Assembly: GCF_017565405.1 (NCBI RefSeq)
Contig: NZ_JAGEKR010000003.1
Span: 62,001-126,000 of the forward strand
Direction: 5' to 3'
Source: Allobranchiibius sp. CTAmp26
GTDB taxonomy: Bacteria > Actinomycetota > Actinomycetes > Actinomycetales > Dermatophilaceae
DNA length: 64,000 nt
This document shows positions 52,477 to 60,529 of the stretch, piece by piece. Position 1 is the stretch's first letter. Every line of letters begins with the position of its first letter. The position numbers and the translations under genes were made by a program. The notes under the pieces are model-generated. The model was given only the letters and a program-made list of their open reading frames with translations. It did no database searches and had not been told where the DNA came from.

Positions 52477-53474
52477 GCAGTCAGACGACCGCACCCGCCG
52501 AGGATGTGGCCGGCGGGGTGACGGAGACACCCCGCGAGCGGGTGTTCGCGCTGCTGCAGCGCCAGGGCGGCCCGGTGGTGCTGGTGCTCGTGGTGCTGCT
52601 GGCGAGCATCTTCTCCTCGGGCTTCGCCTCGAGCGGCAACTTCTCCACGATCCTGGTGGGCAACGCGTACATCTCCCTGCTGGCGCTCGCCGAGACCTTC
52701 GTCATCATCTCCGGCGGGATCGACCTGTCCGTCGGGTCGATGTTCGCGCTCGGCGGTGTGCTCGCCGCCTGGGGGATGAACCACGGCGGCAGCGGGGTGG
52801 CGGTCCTGCTGCCGATCGCGGTGGGTCTGGTCGTCGGTGTCGTCCAGGGGTCCCTCATCGCGTACGCGCGGCTCGCGCCGTTCATCGTGACCCTCGCCGG
52901 GTTGCTCTTCGCCCGCGGCCTGCTGCAGGCGATCAGCAACGAGGGGTCGACGACCTACCTCGTGCCGGGTCACTCCGTCTTCGCCTTCCTGGGCGACGGC
53001 ACGTGGCGGCCGATCCTCACCGCCGTGGCCCTCTTCGCGATCGCCGCGGTGGTGCTGGTGCGCACCCGTTTCGGGCAGGCGCTCTTCGCCATCGGCGGCA
53101 GCGAGAACGCCGCCCTGCTGATGGGCGTGCGGGTACGCCGCACGAAGGTCTTCGTCTACATGCTCTCCGGGACGCTCGCCGCGGTCGCAGGGATGCTCAA
53201 CGCGTCGCGGCTGCAATCTGGCGTGACCAACATCGGGGTGGGGTACGAGCTCACCGCGATCGCCGCGGTAGTCATCGGCGGCACGATCCTGACCGGCGGC
53301 TCAGGCTCCATCTACGGCACCGCGGCCGGCGTCCTGCTGCTCGCGGTCATCCAGAACCTCATCGGCGTGCATCTGTCCCAGTACGGCTCGTCCGCCTCGG
53401 ACCTGGTCAACGGCGCGTTCCTGGCCGTGGTCGTGGTGCTGCAGTCGTTCCTGGCGCGGCGACGGGCGCTGTGA
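52473..53474 (+). CDS. Sugar ABC importer permease 2 (YjfF/RbsC-like)
   Basis: The 333-residue protein has about 8-10 helices and the segments LAETFVIISGGIDLSVGSMFALGGV and AIAAVVIGGTILTGGSGSIYGTAAG. Having two different permeases next to one ATPase and one binder fits a galactofuranose-type (YtfQRT-YjfF) importer, but the true sugar is unknown. It stops 4 bases before a converging MFS gene, without an obvious terminator. Confidence 0.92.
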   Translation: MSSQTTAPAEDVAGGVTETPRERVFALLQRQGGPVVLVLVVLLASIFSSGFASSGNFSTILVGNAYISLLALAETFVIISGGIDLSVGSMFALGGVLAAWGMNHGGSGVAVLLPIAVGLVVGVVQGSLIAYARLAPFIVTLAGLLFARGLLQAISNEGSTTYLVPGHSVFAFLGDGTWRPILTAVALFAIAAVVLVRTRFGQALFAIGGSENAALLMGVRVRRTKVFVYMLSGTLAAVAGMLNASRLQSGVTNIGVGYELTAIAAVVIGGTILTGGSGSIYGTAAGVLLLAVIQNLIGVHLSQYGSSASDLVNGAFLAVVVVLQSFLARRRAL

Positions 53475-53478
53475 CCGG

Positions 53479-54777
53479 TCAGCCGCTCACGGGCTGCGGC
53501 GTCGCCGCGCCCTGCACGACCCGATAGCGCACGAACGCCGGTACCAGCAGCGCCGCGACGACCACCAGGATCACCACGAGCACCCCACCTCCGGCGGCTG
53601 CGGCCGACGTACCGACAACGGCGGCCGCGCCTCCGTGCGCGACATCGGCCAGCCGCGGACCGCCCGCGACCACCACGGTGAAGACCCCCTGCAGCCGGCC
53701 GCGTACGTCGTCGCTGGCGGCGGTCTGCAGCATGGTCGAGCGGAACGCCGCGGACGCCATGTCGGCGGCTCCGGAGACGGCCAGCGCCAGGATCGCGACG
53801 ATCAGCAGGGTCGTGGCGTGACTGCCGTGCGCGAAACCGACGGCCAGACCGAAGACCACGATCCCGAGGCCCCAGACCACGATGGCGACGATGACGGCGT
53901 ACCCCTGACGCTCGGTGCGGGAGACCCACCCGGAGAAGACACCGCCGAGGACGGCACCCGCGGGGATGGCGGCGAACAGCAGCGCGAACACCAGGCCGCC
54001 CTCGGCCGGGCCCCCGAACGACTCGTGGGCGATCTGCGGGAAGAGGGCGCGCGGCATCCCGAAGAGCATCGCGATGATGTCGACAAGGAACGACATGAGC
54101 AGGATCCTGTGGTCCCGCAGGTAGGCGAATCCGTCGAGGACGGAGCGCAGTCCTGCCTTGGGTGCGTTGCCGTCCGGAGGGAGCGGCGGCAGCGCGATGA
54201 CGGCCCACAGAGTGGCGACCAGGGACAGGGTGTCGAGCAGGTAGAGCCAGGAGAACCCGAAGACCGGCAGCAGTGCGCCCCCGACGAGCGGTCCGGCGAT
54301 GGCACCGAACTGCATCACCGTCATGTTCAGGGAGTTGGCGGCCGGGAGCTCCTCCTTGGGCAGGATGCGCGGCAGCACGGCCGACCGCGTCGGCTGGTTG
54401 ACCGCGAAGAACGCCTGCTGCACCGAGAAGAGGACGAGCAGCAGCCACACGTTGCGCAGGCCAAGCAGCGCCTGTACCCAGAAGAGGCCGCTGCTCAGGA
54501 TCAGGCCGACCGTGGTGATGCGCAGCAAGGTCCGCCGGTCCATCACATCGGCCAACGAGCCGCCGTACAGCCCGAACACCACCAGCGGGACGAGCCCGAA
54601 GATCCCGGTCAGCCCGACGTACGCCGAACTGCGGGTCAGCACGTAGATCTGCGCCGGGACCGCCACGACCGTCAGCTGCGCGCCGATCAGGGTGACGATG
54701 CCCGCGGTCCAGAGCCGACGGAACTCAGGCGTGCGCAGCGGCCTGGTATCGGCCATCAGGGCGCGCATGTTCGCCAC
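53479..54777 (-). CDS. MFS exporter (MFS_3/EntS-like)
   Basis: The 432-residue protein has about 12 helices. The motif YGGSLADVMDRRTLLR near residue 75 and the domain layout resemble the EntS/MFS_3 exporters of siderophores or drugs. The start is a GTG at 54777. The C-terminus is short and polar. Its substrate is unknown. Confidence 0.87.
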   Translation of the reverse strand: MANMRALMADTRPLRTPEFRRLWTAGIVTLIGAQLTVVAVPAQIYVLTRSSAYVGLTGIFGLVPLVVFGLYGGSLADVMDRRTLLRITTVGLILSSGLFWVQALLGLRNVWLLLVLFSVQQAFFAVNQPTRSAVLPRILPKEELPAANSLNMTVMQFGAIAGPLVGGALLPVFGFSWLYLLDTLSLVATLWAVIALPPLPPDGNAPKAGLRSVLDGFAYLRDHRILLMSFLVDIIAMLFGMPRALFPQIAHESFGGPAEGGLVFALLFAAIPAGAVLGGVFSGWVSRTERQGYAVIVAIVVWGLGIVVFGLAVGFAHGSHATTLLIVAILALAVSGAADMASAAFRSTMLQTAASDDVRGRLQGVFTVVVAGGPRLADVAHGGAAAVVGTSAAAAGGGVLVVILVVVAALLVPAFVRYRVVQGAATPQPVSG

Positions 54778-54854
54778 GCAGACTCCTGCCTCGGGTAGGT
54801 GATAGCCAATCTATGTGGCGCGCCGGACTCAGGTTCACCGTGCCCCTATGGGCC

Positions 54855-54860
54855 TAGATT
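54855..54860 (+). promoter_or_regulatory. -10 box of a probable leaderless transcript
   Basis: TAGATT ends 8 bases before the GTG at 54869, and no ribosome site lies between. A weak GTTCAC at 54833-54838 would be the -35 box at 16-base spacing. Confidence 0.5.
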
Positions 54861-54868
54861 GACCTCTC

Positions 54869-55525
54869 GTGATCGATCCCCGTCGTACCCCCGAGCGGTC
54901 GATGCGACGGTGGCCGATCTCCGCCGCCGTCGCCCTCGTGCTCGTACTGCAACTCTTCCTGCCCCGACAGGCCGCGATCGGGCCGGCCTGGCTGATGCCG
55001 GTGGCGCAGGCGCTGCTGCTCGTCCCGCTCGTGCTGTCGGACCCGGTGCGGTTGCGACGGGAGGACCCGGTCTTCCGGCGGGTCTCACTGGCCTCGGCGC
55101 TCGGCGTGCTGCTCGTGAACGGGCTCGACCTCGCGCACCTGGTCATCGGGATCGCCACCGGCGGCAAGGTGTCCGCCCGCGAGATGATCGTCGCCGCCGT
55201 CGTCATCGAGGTCACGAACATCGTGGCGAACACGACGATCTTCTGGGAGATCGACCGCGGTGGGCCGTTCGCGCGCAACCCCGAGCATCCGCGCCCGTCC
55301 GAGCACCCCGACCTGCTCTTCCCCCAGATGGCGAACGTGCACGACGCATCGTTCCTGCCGTGCGTCACCGACTATCTCTTCACGGCGTTCACCCTTGCCA
55401 CGGCATTCAGTCCGACCGACACGATGCCGGTGAGCCCGCGCAGCAAGATGCTCTTCATGCTCGGCGGGACGGTGTCGGTGCTCTCGCTCACCCTGGTCGC
55501 CGCCCGCGCCGTCAACCTCTTCTGA
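54869..55525 (+). CDS. Membrane protein of unknown function
   Basis: The 218-residue product has about five membrane segments (for example ISAAVALVLVLQLFLP, VSLASALGVLLVNGLDLAHLVIG). It contains a conserved-looking loop, WEIDRGGPFARNPEHPRPSEHPDLLFPQM, between helices. The end of helices has TTIFWEIDRGGP. I do not know the family; it may be a DUF with an extracytoplasmic loop. The GTG start is supported by a leaderless-style promoter. Confidence 0.75.
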   Translation: MIDPRRTPERSMRRWPISAAVALVLVLQLFLPRQAAIGPAWLMPVAQALLLVPLVLSDPVRLRREDPVFRRVSLASALGVLLVNGLDLAHLVIGIATGGKVSAREMIVAAVVIEVTNIVANTTIFWEIDRGGPFARNPEHPRPSEHPDLLFPQMANVHDASFLPCVTDYLFTAFTLATAFSPTDTMPVSPRSKMLFMLGGTVSVLSLTLVAARAVNLF

Positions 55526-55631
55526 CGCGGCACTCGACCCTCGACGCAGGACGTCGCCCAACCGTTCGAGCGTCCCGCACGTCATGACAGGTAGACCCGC
55601 GGCACTGAGCCGCTGGTGCCCGCGCCGTGTC

Positions 55632-55731
55632 GGTGTCACCGGCTGACACCAGTCCTCCTCATCGGGGGGTGAGGAAAGCGACGAGGGGTGGGGCTATAGC
55701 CCCACCCCTCGTTCGTTTCTCCACCCCCCGA
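55632..55731. terminator. Stacked hairpins between converging genes
   Basis: A small hairpin GGTGTCA/TGACACC (55632-55650) is followed by a perfect 30-base palindrome centred on CTATAG (55682-55711). That palindrome lies inside a longer imperfect pair of arms (55652-55661 TCGGGGGGTG with 55722-55731). This is a strong bidirectional terminator for the membrane protein and the copper ATPase. Confidence 0.85.
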
Positions 55732-55744
55732 CAGGAGCGGGGCT

Positions 55745-58003
55745 TCAGCGCAGAGTGCGAAAGCGCCGTAGTCGCAACGAGTTGAGCACCACGAAGACCG
55801 AGGACAGCGCCATCGCGAGCCCGGCGACCATGGGTCCGAGCCGCCCGCTGACGGCCAGCGGGATCGCCGCGACGTTGTAAGCGAACGCCCACACCAGATT
55901 CTGCTTGATCACCCGAAGAGTCCTACGGGACAACCGGATCGCGTCGGCGACCGCGAGAGGGTCGCTGGATGCCACCGTGATGTCGCCGGCCTCGATCGCG
56001 GCGTCGGTGCCACCGCCCATCGCGATGCCGAGATCGGCCTGCGCGAGCGCCGGCGCGTCGTTCACGCCGTCGCCCACCATCGCGACCGCGTGCCCCTGCT
56101 CCTGCAGCTCGCGCACTGCCGTCACCTTGTCCTGCGGCAGGACGCCGGCGATGACCTGCTCGATCCCCACCTCCGCGGCGACCCGGGCGGCCGCCCCGGC
56201 GTTGTCGCCGGTCAGCAGCACCGGGTGCAGACCGAGCGAGCGCAGCCGGCGTACGGCGTCCGCGGACGTGGGGCGCACCGTGTCGGCGACCGCGATGACA
56301 CCACGTGCAGACCCGCCCCAGGCCACGAGCACCGCTGTGGCGCCGTCGTTCTCGAGGCGTCGAAGCTGCTCGGTCAGCCGATCGGGCACAGCCACCGAGT
56401 GCTGTTCGAGCAACGCGGGACGGCCGACCAAGACCGTCGTGTCGTCGACCATTCCGGTCACGCCGAGTCCGCCGACGTCCTTGATGCAGTGGGCATCGGC
56501 CCGGCCCGGGGCGGCCGTGCTGATGGCGCGGGCGATGGGGTGCGTGAAGGACTGCTCGACCGACCCGGCCCGGCGCAACAGCTCGTCGCGGTCGACACCG
56601 TCCATCACCACCACCTCGCGCACCGTCATGACGCCGGTGGTGAGGGTGCCGGTCTTGTCCAGCAGCACCGTGTCCAGCGTGCGAGAGCTCTCCAGCACCT
56701 CGGGGCCCTTGATCAGCAGACCGGACCGGGCACCACGCCCGGTGCCGACGAGCAGCGCCATCGGGGTCGCGAGCCCGAGCGCGCACGGGCACGCGACGAC
56801 GAGTACGGCGACGGCGGCCGTGAACGCCGCGGTGACGTTGCCGTCGACCGCGAGCCAGCCGATCAGCGTGGCCAGGGCGATGAGAAGGACGACCGGGACG
56901 AAGATGCCCGCGACCTTGTCGGCGAGCCGCTGGACCGCTGCCTTTCCGGACTGGGCGTCCTCGACCAGCTGGGCCATCTGGGCCAGCGCCGTGTCGGCGC
57001 CGACCCGGGTCGCGCGGACGACCAGCCGACCTTCGACGGCGAGCGTCCCGCCGGCGACCGAATCGCCCTCGCCGACCTCCATGGGGAGCGACTCCCCGGT
57101 CATCGTGGAGGTGTCGACCGCCGAACGCCCCTCGGTGACAACGCCGTCCGTGGCGATCTTGTCGCCGGGGCGGACGACGAAGGTGTCACCGACGGCGAGG
57201 TCACCGATCGGCACACGGTGCTCACGATCGCCTCGCAGCACCGCCACGTCACGCGAGCCGAGGTCGAGCAGCGCCCGCAGAGCCGCGCCGGCGGCCCGCT
57301 TGGAGCGTGCTTCGACGTAGCGGCCGGTGAGCAGGAAGGCGGTCACGCCGGCCGCGGCCTCCAGGTAGATGGAGTCCGTCGCGCTGGACGCGGGCACGGT
57401 GAGCTGGAAGCCGTGGTGCATGCCCGGCATGCCGGCATCGCCGACGAAGAGTGCGTAGAGCGACCATCCGAACGCCGCGAGGGTGCCGAGCGAGACCAGG
57501 GTGTCCATGGTCGCGACGCGGTGCCGGGCATTCGCCCATGCCGCGACGTGGAAGGGCCGGCCACCCCAGACGACGACGGGCGCGGTCAGCACCAGGGAGA
57601 GCCACTGCCAGTTGCGGAACTGCGCGGCGGGGACCATCGCCAGAACGATCACCGGCACGGTGAGGATCCAGGTGACGATCAACCGCTGCCGCAGGGAGGC
57701 GACGTGGTCCGGGGCGTCCGGCGCGGTCGGCGCGTCGACGGCCACCGGGAGCTGCGCTTCGTACCCCGCGTCCTGGACCGCCCGCACCAGCTCCGCACCC
57801 GAGACGGCCGGGTCGTGCTGCACCCGCGCCTTCTCCGTGGCGTAGTTGACCTGCGCATCCACCCCGTCGAGCGCGTTGAGACTCTTCTCGATGTGCATGG
57901 CGCACGAGGCACAGGTCATCCCGGTGATGACCAGTTCGGTCTCGGCGAGCGCCGTCGCGCCCGGGCGGGTCGTCAGAGTCACCGGCGTGGTGGTCGTGGA
58001 CAT
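55745..58003 (-). CDS. copA: Copper-translocating P-type ATPase
   Basis: The 752-residue P1B-type ATPase has one N-terminal heavy-metal domain with CASC (Cys31, Cys34), eight membrane segments, the intramembrane CPC (ACPCALGLATP near residue 405), DKTGTLT, HPIAR of the HP motif and GDGVNDAPALAQAD. The MXXXS-type residues and CPC point to Cu(I) export. GGAGG lies upstream of the ATG at 58003. A CsoR-type operator lies at 58029. No copZ or csoR gene is next to it. Confidence 0.93.
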   Translation of the reverse strand: MSTTTTPVTLTTRPGATALAETELVITGMTCASCAMHIEKSLNALDGVDAQVNYATEKARVQHDPAVSGAELVRAVQDAGYEAQLPVAVDAPTAPDAPDHVASLRQRLIVTWILTVPVIVLAMVPAAQFRNWQWLSLVLTAPVVVWGGRPFHVAAWANARHRVATMDTLVSLGTLAAFGWSLYALFVGDAGMPGMHHGFQLTVPASSATDSIYLEAAAGVTAFLLTGRYVEARSKRAAGAALRALLDLGSRDVAVLRGDREHRVPIGDLAVGDTFVVRPGDKIATDGVVTEGRSAVDTSTMTGESLPMEVGEGDSVAGGTLAVEGRLVVRATRVGADTALAQMAQLVEDAQSGKAAVQRLADKVAGIFVPVVLLIALATLIGWLAVDGNVTAAFTAAVAVLVVACPCALGLATPMALLVGTGRGARSGLLIKGPEVLESSRTLDTVLLDKTGTLTTGVMTVREVVVMDGVDRDELLRRAGSVEQSFTHPIARAISTAAPGRADAHCIKDVGGLGVTGMVDDTTVLVGRPALLEQHSVAVPDRLTEQLRRLENDGATAVLVAWGGSARGVIAVADTVRPTSADAVRRLRSLGLHPVLLTGDNAGAAARVAAEVGIEQVIAGVLPQDKVTAVRELQEQGHAVAMVGDGVNDAPALAQADLGIAMGGGTDAAIEAGDITVASSDPLAVADAIRLSRRTLRVIKQNLVWAFAYNVAAIPLAVSGRLGPMVAGLAMALSSVFVVLNSLRLRRFRTLR

Positions 58004-58028
58004 GGAACCTCCTGGATTGCCTCGTACA

Positions 58029-58045
58029 ATACCCCTAGGGGGTAT
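58029..58045. promoter_or_regulatory. CsoR-type copper operator in the copA promoter
   Basis: ATACCCC-TA-GGGGGTAT is an almost perfect palindrome matching the actinobacterial CsoR consensus of ATACCCC and GGGGTAT. It lies between TTGCTC (58056-58051) and TATTGT (58031-58026) of the leftward promoter. Confidence 0.85.
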
Positions 58046-58128
58046 AACTGGAGCAATGTGGGGGTCCTTCCTCGCTCATCCTTGGCGAGCCCTGCGCGGG
58101 AGTCAGGTGAGGGTGAGACGCTGATCAC

Positions 58129-59805
58129 ATGAAGAGCACCATGCAGACCACGCCTCTGCTCATCTCCCAACTCCTGCGCTACGGAACCACGGTCCACCGG
58201 GACAGCACCGTCTCGACCTGGACCGCAGACGGGGCGCGCACCACGACGTACGCCGAGGTCGGCCAGGACGCCGCGCGGCTCGCGAATGCGTTGCGCGGCA
58301 TGGGGATCACCGGCGACCAGCGGGTCGGCACGTTCATGTGGAACAACACCGAGCACCTGGTCACCTACCTCGCGGTGCCCTCGATGGGCGCAGTCCTGCA
58401 CGCGATCAACATCCGCCTCTTCCCCGAGCAACTGATCTACACGGCGGTGCACGGAGGCAGCGAGGTCGTGGTCGTCGACGACAGCCTGGCCGAGGCGTTC
58501 TCCAACGTGCTGCCGAAGCTGCCCGCCGTGCGGCACGTGATCATCAACGGCGACGCGGTCAGCGACGAGGTCCGCACGACGATCGCGCAGACCGAACACG
58601 TCGAGAGCGTGCGCGGCTGGCGCGAACTGCTCGACGAGCAGCAGGACACCTTCGCCTGGCCGGAGGATCTGGACGAGAACAGCGCGTCCTCGATGTGCTA
58701 CACCTCCGGCACCACGGGCAACCCCAAGGGCGTCGCCTACTCCCACCGCAGCAACTACCTGCACGCCACCGGCGTGGTGTCCGGCCTCGCGATGCGCCAG
58801 GCGGAGAACTTCCTGGTGGTCGTGCCGCTCTTCCACGCCAACGCGTGGGGGTACCCGTACTGCGCGATGGTGTCCGGGGCGTCCCTGGTGATGCCCGACA
58901 AGTACCTGCAGCCCGAGCCGCTCGCCGAGATGATCGAGCAGTTGAAGGTGACCACCGGCGCCGGCGTCCCCACCGTGTGGAACGCCCTGCTGCAGTACCT
59001 CGACGCGCACGAGGACGCGGACGTCTCCAGCTGCCGGATGCTGATGGTCGGCGGATCGGCGGTGCCCCTATCGATGATGCGGGCCTTCCAGGACCGGCAC
59101 GGCATCGAGATCATCCAGGGCTGGGGCATGACCGAGACCTCCCCAGTCGGCAGCCTGGCGGTCCCGCCGGGTTCCGCCGAGGAGGGCTCGGACGAGTACT
59201 GGCACTACCGCGCCGCGGCCGGGCGGCTGCTGTGCGGCATCGAAGCGCGCATCATCGGCCCCGACGGTGACGAGAAGCCGTGGGACGGCGAGAGCGTCGG
59301 CGAGATCGAGGTGCGCGGACCCTGGGTGACCGGCGCCTACCACTCCAACGGCACCGAGTCCGCACAGCAACTCGACGACGCGGCGGCCAAGTTCGACGAC
59401 GGGTGGCTGCGCACCGGCGACGTCGGGCTGCTCACCCACGACGGGTTCCTGGTGCTGACCGACCGGTCCAAGGACGTCATCAAGTCCGGTGGCGAGTGGA
59501 TCAGCTCGGTCGACCTGGAGAACCACATCATGGGTCACCCGGACGTCGTCGAGGCCTCCGTGGTCGGCGTACCCGACGACAAGTGGGACGAGCGACCGTT
59601 GGCGGCCGTCGTACTCCGCTCGGGCGCGTCACCGTCCGCTGACGACCTACGCGACTTCCTCTCCGACAAGGTCGCGAAGTGGCAGCTGCCCGAGCACTGG
59701 ACCTTCATCGACGAGGTGCCCAAGACCAGCGTCGGCAAGTTCGACAAGAAGGTGCTGCGCCAGCGGTACGCCGATGGCGACCTCGAGGTCAGCACCGTCG
59801 GCTGA
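58129..59805 (+). CDS. Long-chain acyl-CoA synthetase
   Basis: The 558-residue adenylate-forming enzyme has the AMP-binding motif MCYTSGTTGNPKGVAYSH near residue 188, the core GWGMTETSP near 328, YxTGD-type GWLRTGDVG near 425 and the C-terminal KSGGEWISS and catalytic Lys in PKTSVGKFDKK. It activates fatty acids as acyl-AMP then CoA thioesters; the overall look is AlkK/FadD-like. The ATG at 58129 is used; an ATG four codons later is also possible. Chain-length preference is not visible. Confidence 0.92.
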   Translation: MKSTMQTTPLLISQLLRYGTTVHRDSTVSTWTADGARTTTYAEVGQDAARLANALRGMGITGDQRVGTFMWNNTEHLVTYLAVPSMGAVLHAINIRLFPEQLIYTAVHGGSEVVVVDDSLAEAFSNVLPKLPAVRHVIINGDAVSDEVRTTIAQTEHVESVRGWRELLDEQQDTFAWPEDLDENSASSMCYTSGTTGNPKGVAYSHRSNYLHATGVVSGLAMRQAENFLVVVPLFHANAWGYPYCAMVSGASLVMPDKYLQPEPLAEMIEQLKVTTGAGVPTVWNALLQYLDAHEDADVSSCRMLMVGGSAVPLSMMRAFQDRHGIEIIQGWGMTETSPVGSLAVPPGSAEEGSDEYWHYRAAAGRLLCGIEARIIGPDGDEKPWDGESVGEIEVRGPWVTGAYHSNGTESAQQLDDAAAKFDDGWLRTGDVGLLTHDGFLVLTDRSKDVIKSGGEWISSVDLENHIMGHPDVVEASVVGVPDDKWDERPLAAVVLRSGASPSADDLRDFLSDKVAKWQLPEHWTFIDEVPKTSVGKFDKKVLRQRYADGDLEVSTVG

Positions 59806-59820
59806 TCATCCGGCCCACCG

Positions 59821-59870
59821 CGGTTGTCCGCATTTTCGTGCCGACGGGGTCACGAAAGTGCGGACAACCG
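59821..59870. repeat. Hairpin repeat, copy B
   Basis: 20-base arms (59821-59840 and 59851-59870) have one mismatch and a 10-base loop. The left half resembles copy A at 32485 (14 of 16 bases), and the outer bases (CGGTTGTC) match the terminator at 31751. It is the first of two hairpins between fadD-like and DoxX-like converging genes. Confidence 0.75.
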
Positions 59871-59903
59871 AATGCTCACGCAGCGCGCAGTTCCGCCAGA
59901 TCG

Positions 59904-59953
59904 TTTTGGACATGCACGGCGAGGCAGATGTGCCCCGTCGTGCATGTCCAAAA
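59904..59953. terminator. Second hairpin between converging genes
   Basis: Perfect 15-base arms TTTTGGACATGCACG (59904-59918) and CGTGCATGTCCAAAA (59939-59953). The pairing continues inward with one G-U and one mismatch to a 4-base loop. The flanking A and T tracts make it a bidirectional intrinsic terminator. Confidence 0.9.
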
Positions 59954-59960
59954 CCTGGTG

Positions 59961-60380
59961 TCAGCGCCCGCGTTCCGGCAGGCCGGCCGCCCACAGAGCT
60001 GCCGCGATGAGGGCGGGCTGTCCGAAGAGCCGAAGAAGCCGCTTCATGTCGGTGTCGAGCCCGAACCCGTCGGTGCGCTCGACGTACTGGCCGATGTTGC
60101 CGGGGAAGATCGCCACGTAGAACGCGGCCAGCGTCAGCCCCGTGGTGCGCCGCTGCCGCGGTAGGAGCAGCGTCGATAAGCCGAGCCCCATCTCGACCAC
60201 TCCCGACGCCAGCACCACGAGATCGGTGTCGACGGTAACCCAGCTGGGCACCTGTGCCCTGAACTCCTTCCGTGCGAACGTCAGATGCGACGCCCCCGCG
60301 AACGTCATCAACCCGCCCAGCACCTGCCTCGTGATCGCTTGAGAACGAGGGGGCGTCGATGCGTTCGCGAGGTGGCTCAT
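59961..60380 (-). CDS. DoxX-like membrane protein
   Basis: The 139-residue protein has four membrane segments and DoxX-like features (TRQVLGGLMTFAGASHLTF, LASGVVEMGLGLSTLLL, FYVAIFPGNIGQYV). Such proteins are linked to redox or quinone chemistry in several bacteria, but the activity is unclear. The ATG at 60380 is used. The C-terminus is short. Confidence 0.8.
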   Translation of the reverse strand: MSHLANASTPPRSQAITRQVLGGLMTFAGASHLTFARKEFRAQVPSWVTVDTDLVVLASGVVEMGLGLSTLLLPRQRRTTGLTLAAFYVAIFPGNIGQYVERTDGFGLDTDMKRLLRLFGQPALIAAALWAAGLPERGR

Positions 60381-60458
60381 CCGTTCAGCGTATGGCGATC
60401 CACGCCCGCCGCGCAGACCTCGTTACGCCCGATGGTCGCCTGGCCACGGAGACCACAA

Positions 60459-60500
60459 CGCCCCGGGACCTCGACGCTGCTGGCGCGAGATCCCGGGGCG
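60459..60500. terminator. Inverted repeat in the gap 60381-60529
   Basis: 10-base arms CGCCCCGGGA (60459-60468) and TCCCGGGGCG (60491-60500), with further partial pairing inside (CCTCG and CGAGA). It lies after the repeat-protein gene on the minus strand. The remaining part of this 149-base gap has no other signal I can name. Confidence 0.75.
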
Positions 60501-60529
60501 TGTGTGCCTTCGTTCAGACCGGTGTGGTC

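Noticed and set aside
56090-58132. 680-codon frame opposite copA
   Set aside because: Antisense to a clear P-type ATPase, with no recognisable protein features.
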